Source: Magicicada septendecula
Taxonomy: Eukaryota; Arthropoda; Insecta; Hemiptera; Cicadidae
Direction: 5' to 3'
Length of the DNA stretch: 64,000 nucleotides
Assembly (NCBI GenBank): GCA_034769895.1
Contig: CM068367.1
Coordinates: forward strand, 121,123,927 to 121,187,926
Below are positions 36,736 through 48,440 of this stretch, in pieces (the stretch's first letter is position 1; every line of letters begins with the position of its first letter). Under the pieces are notes generated by a model, which had not been told where the DNA came from, did not search any database, and saw only the letters and a list, made by a program, of their open reading frames with translations. A program made the position numbers and the translations under genes.

Positions 36736-37482
36736 GAGGGGATTGTTACGTGTGACATGCGAATAACCCTTCTCATATTCTATCGGCACGTGAAACCAGA
36801 AGTCAGTCAATTTATAGTGATTCCAATCGCCAAATTATATACTCTCGTCAAGTTCGGGTACAACCCCCGTCACCATCGGTCACAACCCTTACAACCAACC
36901 ACTGCCGTTTCCTTGAATTCGCTACAGAGATCCACACGCAATATCCCTCTAATACACGCACACTACTCCACTCGCACGGGTTCGTAATTCAGGATAAAAG
37001 AAGTCGTTTCTGTACTAAAGGTTCATGATTTTGTACAGGTATTTACATGAATTTACATTCATACGATGTTTAATTCTAGCACAACGTGATTTAGCGAGAA
37101 ACGCAGCAATAAAAATAGTATTCGGTCCCCTGCAACAAGAACCAAACAAAATTAAATTTTGTTGGAACGACTGCGTGTTGTAGAGTAGCATAAAATGTAG
37201 CTTACTTACGTGGAGAAAACAAGAATTGTACGATGTAAATCAGGAATATTTTATTGTAGTAAGTTTCTGTTTTGCTTATCGTAAGAATTTTTAGTCGTTT
37301 ATTAATATTATTAACAACAACATTACAGTTATCTGTGATGTTGTTGTAATAGTTTCTAACTCTTTAATGTAAATTGTTAAATCTATGCTGTTATCTTGTA
37401 CATAATTCTCTAATGTATGTGAGGACAATGGTGTTAATAGAAATGGTGAGAGTTTTAGAATGCCATGTGTGGAAAGAGGCAA

Positions 37483-37660
37483 GTGAGAGAGAGGGGGGAG
37501 AGTGAGAGAGAGTGAGAGAGAGTGTGAGAGAGAGAGAGTGAGAGTGAGAGAGAGGGGGGAGGGGGGAGCAAGAGAGAGTGGGAGGGAGAGAGAGTGAGGG
37601 AGCGAGTGCAAGCGAGAATGAGAGGTAGAGAGAGAATGGGTGAGAGAGAGAGGGTGTGAT
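37483..37660. repeat. GA-rich imperfect microsatellite
   Basis: GAGAGAGTGAGAG-type imperfect units with G runs. Frames through it encode only S, L and P runs. Confidence 0.93.
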
Positions 37661-38145
37661 TGTGGACATATACATAAATTAACAATATTCTATAGCACTC
37701 AGGACTATAATTTACAACAATACGATTAAAAGTATTATCCAATTTCACTTGATAGATTTACCATAAACTTGTGTTTGTAACATTATGTACATTATCTGAT
37801 GTAAGTTCGTAAAGGTCTACAGTTATTGTGTAATTTATACTTTTCTACATTAATGACTTTAATACCAGTAATGAAACATGTTAAAAATAACTTTTAATAA
37901 TTACATAGTTGAACATCCCTTAATCTTTTTTAGCTATAATATATTTTACTATGCTATATGCTGACTGTTATATGTATAAACGTTTTCTGTACCAATCTAA
38001 TATCTAATTGTTGATTATTGCTTTTATAATTAATTAAATATCGGTATGGATATCAATACATGACTTCCATGTTCTAAGATTTATATTTAAAATCATATTC
38101 GAAATGAAATATTTCCATAGAAACTACTTCTTTCTATTGCTTCAG

Positions 38146-38302
38146 CCTTAACCACAGTACTGTGGTCACTAACGTATACCACCTCACGTTTTAGCACTCG
38201 ATTTTCACTGATGATGGCAGTCGATGGCATTGACGAAAAGGTCTAGTTTTGCAGAAAACATTGGACTACGGCTAAACAGCCCGGGAAGAAATTTTAACAA
38301 AA
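38146..38302 (+). repeat. Hammerhead-like repeat unit, family A, nested in the tandem-repeat element
   Basis: Matches the reverse of 12286-12450 across its length, from TATACCACCTCACG to AGCCCGGGAAG. It sits inside the left part of the element at 38036-39963, so it moved after that element existed. Confidence 0.75.
38208..38243 (+). ncRNA. Hammerhead-ribozyme-like motif, family A
   Basis: Intact CTGATGA (38208-38214), one extra T, stem II GGCAGT against ATTGAC (mutated from ACTGCC), then GAAAAGGTC. The core 5' box is intact here, whereas the sister at 12361-12395 has intact stem II and 3' box. The consensus of the two is a complete core. Confidence 0.42.
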
Positions 38303-38494
38303 AACTACTTCTTTGTTGCCGATAACGTAGTACTCATATAAAAAATTCACCCCTCCCTCTTCAACTATAATTTTCATTAATAGAAAATTACCCCCACCCC
38401 GTTCGACTAGCCTCTTCATTTATAGATATTTCATCTACGTTTCTACAGTGGATTATTATGAGCTTCTTATCAGGATACTTTGTTTATCAAAATT

Positions 38495-39810
38495 AAGTAC
38501 TTTACTCTTGTTAAAACATAAAATGTTGCAGGTAAACTACCCCTTTCTCTTAACCGATCTTCAAAAAAATCAATAGACCTTCAGTCCTCTACAAAGCAGG
38601 AATGCATGCAAAAAAATAATTGATTCTGTTTGAATGTGCGGCAGTTATCGTTCGTCATAGAAACAATTACTCTTGTTAAAACATGAACAGTGCCCGGTAA
38701 ACTACCCCTTTCCCTTAACCGATCTTCACCAAAATCAACAGGCCTTCTCGTCTTTACAATTCAGGACATTATGCAAAAAATTATTTGATTCTATTTGAAT
38801 TTGCGGCAGTTATCGTTCGTCAAAAAAAAAAAATTACCCTTGTTAAAACAAAACGTTGCTGGTAAACTACCCCTTTCCCTTAACCGATCTTCAACAAAAT
38901 CAACAAACCTTGAGTCCTGTATAATTCAAGGCGGTATGCAAAAACGTAGTTGATTCTGTTTGAATTTGCGGCAGTTATCGTTCGTCATTAGAAAAAATTA
39001 CCCTTGTTAAAACATAAAATGTTGCTGGTAAACTACCCCTTTCCCTTAACCGATCTTCACCAAAACCAAAAGGTCTTGACAACTTTACAATTCAGGGTTG
39101 TATCCAGAACATTATTTGATTCTGTTTGAATTTCTGGCTGTTATCGTTTGCCATTGGAAAAATTACCCTTGATAAAAAAACGTTGCCGGTAAACTACCCC
39201 TTCCCCTTAACAGATCTTCACCAGAAACAATAGGTCTTGAGAACTCTACAATTCAGAGTTCCATGCAAAAAATTATTTGATTATGTTTGAATTTGCGGCT
39301 GTTATCGTTTGCCATAGAAAGTACCCTAGTTAAAACATAAAACGTTGCTGATAAACCCCTTTCCCTTAACCAATCTTCACCAAAAACTATAGGTCTTGAG
39401 AACACTACAATTCAGGGCTGTATGCGAAACATTATTTGATTCTGTTTGAATTTGGGGCTGTTATCGTTTTCCATAGAAATACCCATGTTAAAACATAAAA
39501 CGTTGCTAGTAAACTACCCCCTTCCCTTACCCGATCTTCACCAAAACCAACAGATCTTGAGAACTCTCCAATTCAGGGCTGTATCCACAACATTATTTGA
39601 TTCTGTTTGAATTTGCGGCTGTTATCGTTTGCCATAGAAAATAATTACCCTTAATTTAAAAAAAAAAAGTTGCAGGTAAACTACCCCTTTCCCTCAACCG
39701 ATCTTCACCAAAAACAATAAGTTTTGAGTACTCTACAAATCAGGGCTATATGCAAAAAATTATTTGATTCTGTTTGAATTTGCGGCTGTTATCGTTTGCC
39801 AAAAAAAAAA
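38495..39810 (+). repeat. Tandem array of eight ~160-bp units
   Basis: The GGTAAAC landmark or its mutated form recurs at about 38531, 38696, 38861, 39027, 39188, 39350, 39508 and 39675. Units are homologous to those at 2518-3650 and end at the same junction with the microsatellite. Confidence 0.92.
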
Positions 39811-40212
39811 AAAAATCTACAGACACACACACAGACACTTTTCGAAAAATGACTTTTTTTCATGTTTTGAGTGTAGTACAATCAGAATCTGCAATAATCT
39901 CGAACACGATTTTTTTTGCCATCACCATACTTCCATTTCCTTACGGAACATGGAAGTAAAAATACCATTACATAATAGTAATTTAAATTGTAATAGTGTA
40001 TAAATTAAGTTTGTGATATTTTAATTTCTCGTTGTCTTAACGAAAACATTTGAAGATGTAAACAAACTACCTCAACTCCTTCACATATACAATGATACAT
40101 ACATACGCACGCACACGAGTGTGTGCACACACTCGCACGCACACTCTCATACACAAACACGTTCACCAAAATAACTGTTCTGTTGTGTTTGACATTTCTT
40201 TTGTATTACACA

Positions 40213-40251
40213 GGTCCTGATGATGACAATAAACACTGTCGAAACGTCGAC
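40213..40251 (+). ncRNA. Hammerhead-ribozyme-like motif with all elements paired
   Basis: Stem I GTC (40214-40216) pairs with GAC (40249-40251). CTGATGA is at 40217-40223, then one extra T. Stem II is GACA/TGTC (40225-40228 and 40237-40240) with an 8-base loop. GAAA follows at 40241-40244, then stem III ACGT without a loop and the GUC triplet, with predicted cleavage after 40248. All invariant core positions are present. Stem I is only 3 bp, so activity as a monomer is doubtful. A dimer through the palindromic stem III is conceivable. Confidence 0.5.
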
Positions 40252-40974
40252 ACAAATAAGTTAAAATTTGTGTTTTTTTTTAACCGATCCTCACAACCCT
40301 TCACTGAAAAATTCATTGATTGACGGTCACTACGAATGTAAGGATAGAATTATTAACAACCTTAAACGTAAAGAAACTGGTTACTGAATACAGTACAAAA
40401 CCGTGTAATGCATGAAGCTTTTAAATATATAGGCTTCATGAAACTCTACTTCTTCTATTGTTTAACGACATGATTTGTCATTGCAAAGAATTTCTGAAAC
40501 GTGTCATTTTATTAGTCCATCACACCCCCAGGTTCTACCACTATCCTCCGTCCAAGTATTTCGTTTTCGCCGCTATTTTCCTTCCTTCCTTAAATTTTTC
40601 CTTCAACAACGTTCAGAATCAATCCTTTATATCTGAACACATGGGCAAAAATTGTTTTCTTCCACTTTCCTTTAATTTTGTAAGTTTTTATTCCCTCATA
40701 CTTTCTTTAATCCTTCGACGTTTCTCTCTATCCTACTTCACTTAACATCTTGTACTTGGGCCTCTTCTTTCTTCCACACAGTCTGGGTTTCACTTTCGTT
40801 AAACAAGACACTACGGACAAAAACATCTGCCAAAGCTGTCCTAAATTATGAATCCGTATAATTACTTGTGAACCACTTCCTTTTATACTGACAATTGTTT
40901 GTCGAACAGAAAGTGTATAGTTAGTGCCTAATGTTGCGACCCTATCCGTAGTCTTTACTGTTAAAAGTTTTCGG

Positions 40975-41060
40975 ACTCTTCGGCCGTAGTCCAGAACATG
41001 TACAAATAGTGCCAGATGTTTCGGCCTTACCCGTGACGATCATCTTCAGTGGCGAGAGAA
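40975..41060 (-). repeat. Hammerhead-like repeat fragment, family A
   Basis: On the minus strand: CTGAAGA (41049-41043) and GAAACATC (41022-41015) separated by a poorly paired spacer (GGCC at its end). The GACTACGGCCG landmark lies at 40992-40982. It is a decayed copy with both core boxes but no convincing stem II. Confidence 0.45.
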
Positions 41061-41514
41061 CACAGATCTCAAAGACACCGGCCGGGATAAGTTACCTTGA
41101 CAATAGGTTTATAATTTAGGGCTTGATGACTAGGAAGCATTAGCGCGATGCGTCCAGGCATGGCTCGAATACACAAAGGGAACAAAATGAGTAGCAGCGT
41201 GTTTCGCTTTCCAACCTGTCGTTATTTCATTTAGCTTATAAACAAAAATGTTCACTGTGCTGGGCAGGCGGAAACTTAAGTCGAACGTGAAGGTGTACTG
41301 TCTACGGAAAGAAGACAGTAAATTCAAACCCCTCAAACCCCAGGTGTGAGGTTGTGAACAGAGTTAGTCATTCGTTCATATGGCCTAAATGGGGATACAA
41401 TGGTTAACGTTTCCCAAAGTGAGTTCAGTGGTCATAACTGGTAAAACTAACAAAAAAAAATTGTTTTTAGTAAAATGTATTAAAAGAGCATAACCCTTTT
41501 TTGGTAAATTATTA

Positions 41515-42080
41515 TCTTCTTCTGATAGTTCCTATCCGTTTCGGATGTTGGATATCATACAGACTATTGTAACTTTCTGTACTGCTGCACGGAATAAGTC
41601 AGTTGTATTCATGCCAAAACAGGTCCTTAAATTTCTCAGCCATGAGATCATGAGATTCTCGGTCACCCAACTCCTCTCTTTCCAAGTACTTTTCCCTGTA
41701 GTTTGGACTGCAATAAGTAAAATCTCTGCTCATTTCTCATGAGATGTCCCACATACTGAAGCTTTCTTATCTTCACTGTGTTAATAACTTCCCTTTCTTT
41801 CTTCATCCTTCTAAGAACTTCAACATTAGTTATATGTGCTGTCCATGAAATGCTCAGTATTCTACGGTAAAACCACATTTCGAAAGATTCCAATTTTTTA
41901 GTTGTGGCTTCAGTCAAAGTCCAAGATTCTACACCGTAGAAGAGGACCGAGAATACGTAGCAGCGTAAAAGTCTCATCTTTGTGTATATTGTTAAATCGT
42001 AACTTTTGAATAAACTGCTTATTCTAGTGTACACTGCTCTTGCCTTTTCAATTCTGCTCAAGTTATTATAGTACAAAATA
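41515..42080 (-). pseudogene. Non-LTR retrotransposon RT thumb and C-terminal tail
   Basis: The minus strand encodes RIEKARAVYTRISSLFKSYD, MRLLRCYVFSVLFYGVESWT, LESFEMWFYRRILSISWTAH and LRRMKKEREVINTVKIRKLQ, YVGHLMRN. After a frameshift comes SWLRNLRTCFGMNTTDLFRA and IVCMISNIRNG, then a stop. These are the standard RT tail blocks (RIEKARAAF, LYGVESWTL, FEMWCYRRML, YLGHVMR, SWLRNLR, MIANLR). It ends with GAAGAAGATAAT (about 41516-41527). Confidence 0.9.
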
Positions 42081-42109
42081 TAAAAAAATTTTATGTTTAA
42101 TAATATCAT

Positions 42110-44077
42110 ACGGATTACATTTATGTTTTATTATTGTTATTTTGTTGTTCATAAATTCTTATTAAAGTTAATTTTATTAGGCTAAAACAGGAAATAATAA
42201 CGATACCGTTGTACACTGAACAATGTCATGATGATCACTCCGGTGTAACAATTAAAACTCATAAATTCATGTTTTCCGTCACTAATGGAGCACGAGATAA
42301 CGCTATTTATTACTCCCCGAAATAAAAGAAGAAATACGCCGCTCTCGTCGATGCCGAACTGTATAAAGCACCACAGACTGAACGAGGGATAATAAAATAT
42401 CCCCCACCACTGTTTGGCGGTAAAATTAAGTTATTAAAACTTTTATGAACGGCGCATTTAACAAAACTCTGTTTGGCCAGCCCCAACAACAGGTTTTATT
42501 TGCTTTTTTACGAGCAGCGTAAAACATCACCCCCCCCCCACTTAATCTCGTTCGGTCGGCTGTTTTATATAAAATTAATTAAAATTTTTACAACCGTTTT
42601 AAATATTAATGAATTTCACGCCTACACCGGCGTGGTAAGCAATAACGGCTGTTTAATATTTTAAATATACCACCGTTTTATCAATGACAGCTTTTGAATA
42701 ATGTAAACACAAATTCCGCTTCAACGGCGACATTTAGCGAAACTATATCAGATTGTATAATCGTTACTTCAGCATTGCGTCAAACCGTTGGAAATTTCTT
42801 TCTTTCTTTTCACTTTTTTGACGAGTCATAGCTAAGCAATAAGAGCTTAAAACCTGAAAAGGAAAGAAGCATATTCTACTACAGGTTAGTTATGTGAACA
42901 GCCAGTCCAATTTAAAAAAAATATTTTTGCGAATCTGAACAATGTGTGTCCTGAATACCAAGAAGAAACTGCATGATACATGTTTTCACAGTAGTACTGT
43001 TCACCCTGTATTAAAGGTTATTTTCTTCCACTGGAGAGTTTTTAATCCATATTGTAATTTTACCTGCAATGGAGAATCTGTCGCTGCATAAGTGGGCTAT
43101 ATGAAGAATAATAACAAATGAAGAAAACCAAAACTGTTGTCTTTTCAGAAAAGAATCTAATTAAAGATAAAATGGCAAGATAATTGTACAACCAACCGTT
43201 TTAATTGACACCAGTGGAACATTACCTATGACCAGGGATGCGACTAATAAAAGTTGGATAAACACGGCCATGAATGGTAGTTAGCTAATAAATAGGTAGA
43301 TAAGAAATCAAAACGTCCAAATACTACGATGAAATTTAAAAATTCTATAGTTGTGTCAACTGATTTGTACGAATCTTAGCTTCTGTGAACAAATAGTAAA
43401 ATTGTATAGATCTACAGGCTCTGGAAATTTCGACAAAGTAAAGGAATGTTACATAAGACCGCTGGTCTCATGAAGAAAAAACACAAATAATGTCACTCAC
43501 TTGAGGTTGACAGCATTAAAATAAAATTATTTAAAAACGTCTACCAATAATACTACATGACTATTTAAAGATATGCCCGATGTATAGTTCGTACCTTGAC
43601 AACGTTATTCCATCACTACTGGCTATATGAGGCTTTTCTACTAGATGGGATCACCCCGGCCTCGCTCAAGGTAATTATTTACTATTACTATTTTATCCAA
43701 ATAATATATCATATTAATGTATAAGTCGCGTCTTAAATACATCCGGTGTTCTACTGTGAAGAATTCGAGTAATTAATTACTCTGGAAGAGTTACCAGCCC
43801 ATCACAGAGAGTGACGTGACAGGACTGCTCTCTTATGGCTTCCCCACATGAGGGGTTGCTCCATCCGCTCATCTCTGACCTTTATAGTCTTCACACCCCG
43901 AGGCTGAGGATGAGACATCCATACGGATCTATAATGCGAAGGTTTCTCCTTCCCTCCTGCATCCTATGCCGTTGCCCAAATGATTAACCATCCGCCTTTA
44001 GGGGCAATGTGTTACATGTCTGGCAAATGTGTGGCGTCATACATAGAACGTTAAGGAAAAAGGCAAGGAACGAGACA
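42110..44077. other. No gene seen
   Basis: AT-rich sequence. A GC-richer stretch at 43790-44030 looks like a repeat, but I cannot match it to another copy in the window. Confidence 0.4.
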
Positions 44078-44455
44078 AGGCTTAAATTTGTATAAAACAA
44101 TGGCAGTGCGTGTTTTACTATATAGATGTGAAACATGGGTTCCTACAAAGAAGATTAAAAACCAGATTCAAACTTCGAAAATGAAGTTTCTGAGAATAAC
44201 AAAGGGTTACACCAGGCAGAATCGTTTGCGCAATGAGGATATTACAGAAGAGCTACAGGTATTCTCCATTAATGACTAGATCCAGACTTATCGCAGGGAA
44301 TGGTTACAGCAACTGTACAGAATGGAGGATGGACGCCTACCTAAGATTGCGTTTCGATATAGACCCTTTGGTACAAGAGATGTAGGAAGACCGAGAGTGA
44401 GATGAAGATGGAGACCAAACTACCTACTCCGTGAGGTGCAGAAGAAAAAGAAGAT
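44078..44455 (+). pseudogene. Non-LTR retrotransposon RT tail with GAA end
   Basis: The plus strand encodes VRVLLYRCETWVPTKKIKNQ, then IQTSKMKFLRITKGYTRQNR, EELQVFSIND, a stop, REWLQQLYRMEDGRLPKIAF and DVGRPRVR, a stop. It ends GAAGAAAAAGAAGATTAATG. The usual YGSE is changed to YRCE. Only the C-terminal region survives. Confidence 0.85.
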
Positions 44456-44649
44456 TAATGTATAAGTGTTTCTTTTTTATATTTTAGACATTAAAATAAT
44501 AATGTTGCAGTACAGTTGTTCTTATTTTTTACGAATTTCAGAGTGGTTCTTCCTTCTTATGGCTTATTGCAATTAGATGTTTTTAAAATTTTTATTTTAT
44601 GTATTACACATTTAGTTTTATATGCGTAGTGCATCATCCAATCGAAGTC

Positions 44650-44890
44650 TTCAGCTTGTTTGAAATTAGGTCAAATTTCAACTAAAAAGAACAACTGCGT
44701 AATCAAACCGACAACCAGCTGTTAATTGTCGAGGTGAAAACCAGCCAGATATGTCGTTACCGATTAGGCCGTTATGTTCGTTAGCAATTGGTGAATATTC
44801 ACAGTCAGGGTATCAAGATGCAATGGATTCGAACTACGGCTCCTCGTTTTGTGGTGATTGCTCCGACCGCTGCGCCACCTACACTCCAGA
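44650..44890 (-). mobile_element. tRNA-derived SINE-like sequence
   Basis: On the minus strand from about 44884, a polymerase III A-box-like GGTGGCGCAGCGGTCGG is followed about 35 bases later by a B-box-like GTTCGAATCC (44828-44819). The A and B boxes have tRNA spacing, but there is no paired acceptor stem, so it is not a tRNA gene. An unrelated AT-rich body follows to an unclear end. Confidence 0.5.
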
Positions 44891-46272
44891 TGTTAAATAT
44901 AATAAATAAATACTGTCTCTGTATGCGCGCGAGCGTGCCTGCGCGTGTGTTGTGTTTAAATACGTGAACAAGCAAACGAGCACGTGCCCCTTTAACAGCG
45001 CTGTAAAAAAACGCCCACTTGACATTCAACCCTCTTCGTCGCTTTCGTTTTCTCCCTGTCCCATTGTCGTCGATGCAAGCGACACAACAAGTAGTAGCAT
45101 GCAAAGAAAAAAAAATCGAAACGAGAAAACATTACTGCGTTACAAGAGGCACTGATTCGATAGAAAGCTTTAGGGTAAGTAGCAGGGAAGGAAGGAAGGA
45201 TGGATGGCGCGGAAGGATAAATCCTGTTGTCGTCGTTGTTGTTGTTATTGGTAACAAAAACTGTTTCCCTGTAATAAGATTTCCCTTCTAGGTGCAGTCG
45301 TTTCGATGTCGGGAGAAGGAATCGAACGTATAAATACTTACATATCGCATGTTGAACAACGGTTCAAACCTCCACTCGTGTGCAAGGTATTCTCAGTAAA
45401 ACTATCACATAACAGTCGCCTATAACTGTAAAGCACGTAGATGTTTATAATGACTCTTAAAGTTAATTTTTATCAAAAAACATTCCACATCAAATAAAAC
45501 AATAATTGATTTAGAATAAGATTCAAATACTTTGAGACATTTTTATTTCAGTTTGTTTGTCTGTACCACTGAGTAAACAAACAAATACTAAAAATTTTCA
45601 AATTTTGAGAGCTTTTTAAATTTTAATAATAAACAATTGGCAAAGCATACAATCTTTAGTACTTTTTTAAAACTCTTGAATTTCTATAAAAAATAACAAT
45701 CTGACATAAAAGACTAAAAGTGGATCATGTTTTATTGAGTCTAAACGTGACATGCAACATAGCTTTTTATTTTAATTCTTTAATTTTGAAGGATTAGACC
45801 TGCTGGTTATAATGTTCAAAATTTTAAACCACTTCCTATAAAAATAATATTTCGTAGTGGCAATGCGAATGAAATTCGGTTCAATTTTTTGTCCTTGAGA
45901 ACCTCCTTATGCAATCAGTCATAGACAACATATACCCAAAGGCACTTATTTATTAATTGAAATATGAAATGTCAAGGTTCAAACATTTAGGTGGTTTGGC
46001 AGGGATTGTCTTTTAATCACTACCGTGATTGCTGGTTTACATGAAAACAATGTTCCATAACAATCTGAGGAAATAATTTTGTATATAAAGATTAAGAGAC
46101 AAAAATAAGAAACACAAATATTCGATCGAGTTGAAGTAACCACAGTTATTTATAAGCAGATGGACAATTGCAGCGCTCTTACAATAGTGTCGATGGACTG
46201 TCCGCATAATGATTACGCAAACGTATCTTACTCGTGGGGCAGACCGTACTGGCATCAGACGAGAAGTAACAA
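44891..46272. other. No gene seen
   Basis: AT-rich sequence. Small overlapping frames at 44805-45291 run through CG-rich and GTT-repeat DNA and show no domain. Confidence 0.4.
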
Positions 46273-46403
46273 GATTCCTAGATAAATTTATAATTGTTGT
46301 TAGATAGGTAACATCAAAAAAGCGACCAGAAAAGTAGAGAAGATCTTGAAGCAAATTAGATTAATGGCAAAAGCAGAAAAACGTTCAAAATCTTAAACCC
46401 TAG
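46273..46403 (+). repeat. Interspersed repeat, left copy of inverted pair
   Basis: Starts GATTCCTAGATAAATTTATA and ends CTTAAACCCTAG. It matches the reverse complement of 47516-47647 with about ten differences. Identity unknown. Confidence 0.9.
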
Positions 46404-47331
46404 TAATGGGAGGTGCACTGGAGACAGAAAAAGAAAAATGTGTATTGAATATAACATTGATAGTCATATAAATCTGAAATATCTTGATAATTTACTAGCT
46501 GTTGTATATACCATATATATACCAGTTATATATACCAGTAATGGATAGCTTTATTAACACAGGAAAATTATTACTGTTATTTTTTCAAATGTCAATAAAA
46601 CGTGTGACTGTTAATTTCTCCGGTCCTTAAAATTCAGTTCACTGTACTCAAGATTGCTATCCACGCTTCCGTATTTGTAACAATATCTTCCCTACTGGTT
46701 CAACGTTCGCTTCTATTCAACACAATGAATACGTAACTTAAAAGTAATGATCAAACAAGTTGACAATGACAACAGGTGTGGTGGCGTGGCGCGTGTTTGT
46801 GTGTGTGGATCTAATGAGGACATGCAACACCATAGCCTGAGGGCGTCGAGAGTTTGGCCTGCCGCAAAGCCGAGACGCGTGTCACACGAGTAGACGAGCA
46901 GGCGAGGTGAGTGAGTAGCAGCGTCTCGACGCAGTGTCTAGTCTCCAGTACTTACAACATGCACAGTATAATTACACGCTCCCTCTCGTTACACGCCGCT
47001 TTGAACTTCGCGTTCAAGAACAGCACAAATACAGCAACGCACGGACCACTCGTACACACGTGATGGTAACTCGTCGACAATGGCTTTAATTACAACGTGT
47101 ATAAATTAAATTTTTGAAGTTTCACATTTTTGTGCCTGGGATGCGATATCAATAATGGGAAAGATCACTATGTTGGAAATCAAATTAATAGATTCCAAGT
47201 TATCACAAGAAGGATTAGAAAAATTCTTCGAAGAAAACAAAAAAGAATATCCAAATACGATTAGACATAGTGTGACGATTCTAGTGTTGCCTCAAGGTCA
47301 GCAGCATAGTAAAAGGAGTTACGGGTGATTA

Positions 47332-47348
47332 CCCCCCCCCCCCCCCCC
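47332..47348. repeat. Poly-C tract
   Basis: Seventeen consecutive C bases. The flanking minus-strand sequence reads PPGVCLDILPIRSHWRPIQL up to the tract, a repeat-like coding remnant I cannot name. Confidence 0.9.
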
Positions 47349-47515
47349 AATTGGATAGGTCGCCAATGAGATCTTATAGGTAAAATATCCAGGCAGACAC
47401 CTGGCGGCCGCGGTACATCATCAGAGAGGTCCATATCTGGTGAACTCGCCAGACACTTCTCCCCCTCCGTTTATCATCAATAACTCGCCGCCATGGAGAA
47501 TTCCTGGTCTAGGGT

Positions 47516-47647
47516 CTAGGGTTTAAGATTTTAAACGCTTTTCTGCTTATTGCCATTAATCTAATTTGCTTCAAGATCTACTCTACTTTTCTGGTCGCTT
47601 CTTTGATGTTACCTTCCTAACAACAATTATAAATTTATCTAGGAATC
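47516..47647 (-). repeat. Interspersed repeat, right copy of inverted pair
   Basis: Reverse-complement partner of 46273-46403, about 1.1 kb apart. Confidence 0.9.
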
Positions 47648-47789
47648 ATTAAAATAACGCGTATATGGGAGACACATAGTGTAGTGTTCACGGTGTTGGA
47701 TTCGATTTCTACCGCAGGCATATTATAGTCCTTTACATGATAGAACATCATCGTAAGACGTTAGCAAACTAAGGAACCGGCACAAGTTT

Positions 47790-48154
47790 CAATGTGGCAC
47801 TCTTCGTCAAGTGTTGACGAGGAAAACTAGGTAAGAGTCTCGACTAAAATTTTTTAAGGTAGTGGCTGTGCCAGTGTCGTTGTATGGTTCTGAAACTTGG
47901 ATTCCGGCGTATAAACATCTGAGTAGGATATCAGGCATCAGAGATGGGATTCTTGTGATACAAGCCTATTGGACAAAGAAGTATAGGAAGACCTATGAAG
48001 CGTCGGTGAAGCGGATGTAGTCCTTTGGGACCGGAACAGGTGATTCGTCTTTGGGGTCGGAACAAAAGAAGAAGAAGAAGGAGAAGGAGAAGGAGAAGAA
48101 GAAAAGAAGAAGAAGAAGAAGAAGAAGAAGAAGAAGAAGAAGAAGAAGAAGAAG

Positions 48155-48185
<31 letters not shown>

Positions 48186-48240
48186 GGGAGGGGAGGAGGA
48201 GGAGGAGGAGAAGAAGAAGATACATCGTCGTCGTCGTCGT
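47790..48240 (+). pseudogene. Non-LTR retrotransposon RT tail ending in a long (GAA)n tract
   Basis: The plus strand encodes CGTLRQVLTRKTR, a stop, LKFFKVVAVPVSLYGSETWI, then a much shortened tail with a GRPMKRR-like word and SPLGPEQVIRLWGRNK. The coding relic runs directly into GAAGAAG repeats (48066-48183), then GGA and CGT repeats to 48240. The sequence between the thumb motif and the basic end is largely deleted. The open frames across the GAA tract are artefacts. Confidence 0.78.
48066..48183. repeat. (GAA)n microsatellite at a retrotransposon 3' end
   Basis: GAA units with a few GGA interruptions, continuous from the RT relic. The 3' tails of the RT relics at 35.7 and 44.4 kb are short versions of the same repeat. 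Confidence 0.95.
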
Positions 48241-48440
48241 CCTCCTCCTCCTCATCATCATCATCATTTCTTCCCCTCAAGCATTAGATCTATCCTGTTC
48301 TGCTCTCTATTCGTGGTACAACTACTACCACACAGAGAAACCAGTCTATATTTAACAACGTGTAGTGACAAACTGCGTAATGGGGAAAGGTGTTTTGTTA
48401 TTTGTGTTCACATGAAGACGTCACTCTGTTATTACTGAAT

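Larger units (their letters stand above)
35736..38035. other. No gene seen; holds GA-rich microsatellites
   Basis: Contains (GA)n at 36655-36733 and a GA-rich imperfect stretch at 37483-37660. The 100-codon frame at 36113-36415 has no recognisable domain. Confidence 0.45.
38036..39963 (+). mobile_element. Tandem-repeat-bearing interspersed element, copy 2 (Helentron-associated-like)
   Basis: Same boundaries as 2291-3844: starts AAATATCGGTATGGA and ends with the hairpin ACTTCCAT/ATGGAAGT (39928-39956) followed by TAAAAAT. Same order and orientation of left block, about 160-bp array, microsatellite and 3' unique block. It has eight tandem units instead of seven, and a foreign 157-bp hammerhead-like unit (38146-38302) in the left part that copy 1 lacks. 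Confidence 0.62.

Noticed and set aside
44815..44890. tRNA gene on the minus strand
   Set aside because: A and B boxes are present but the acceptor and anticodon stems do not form; better explained as a SINE head.
47938..48438. Long open frames rich in E, K, R, L and F
   Set aside because: All cross the (GAA)n tract; the only real coding signal is the RT tail before it.
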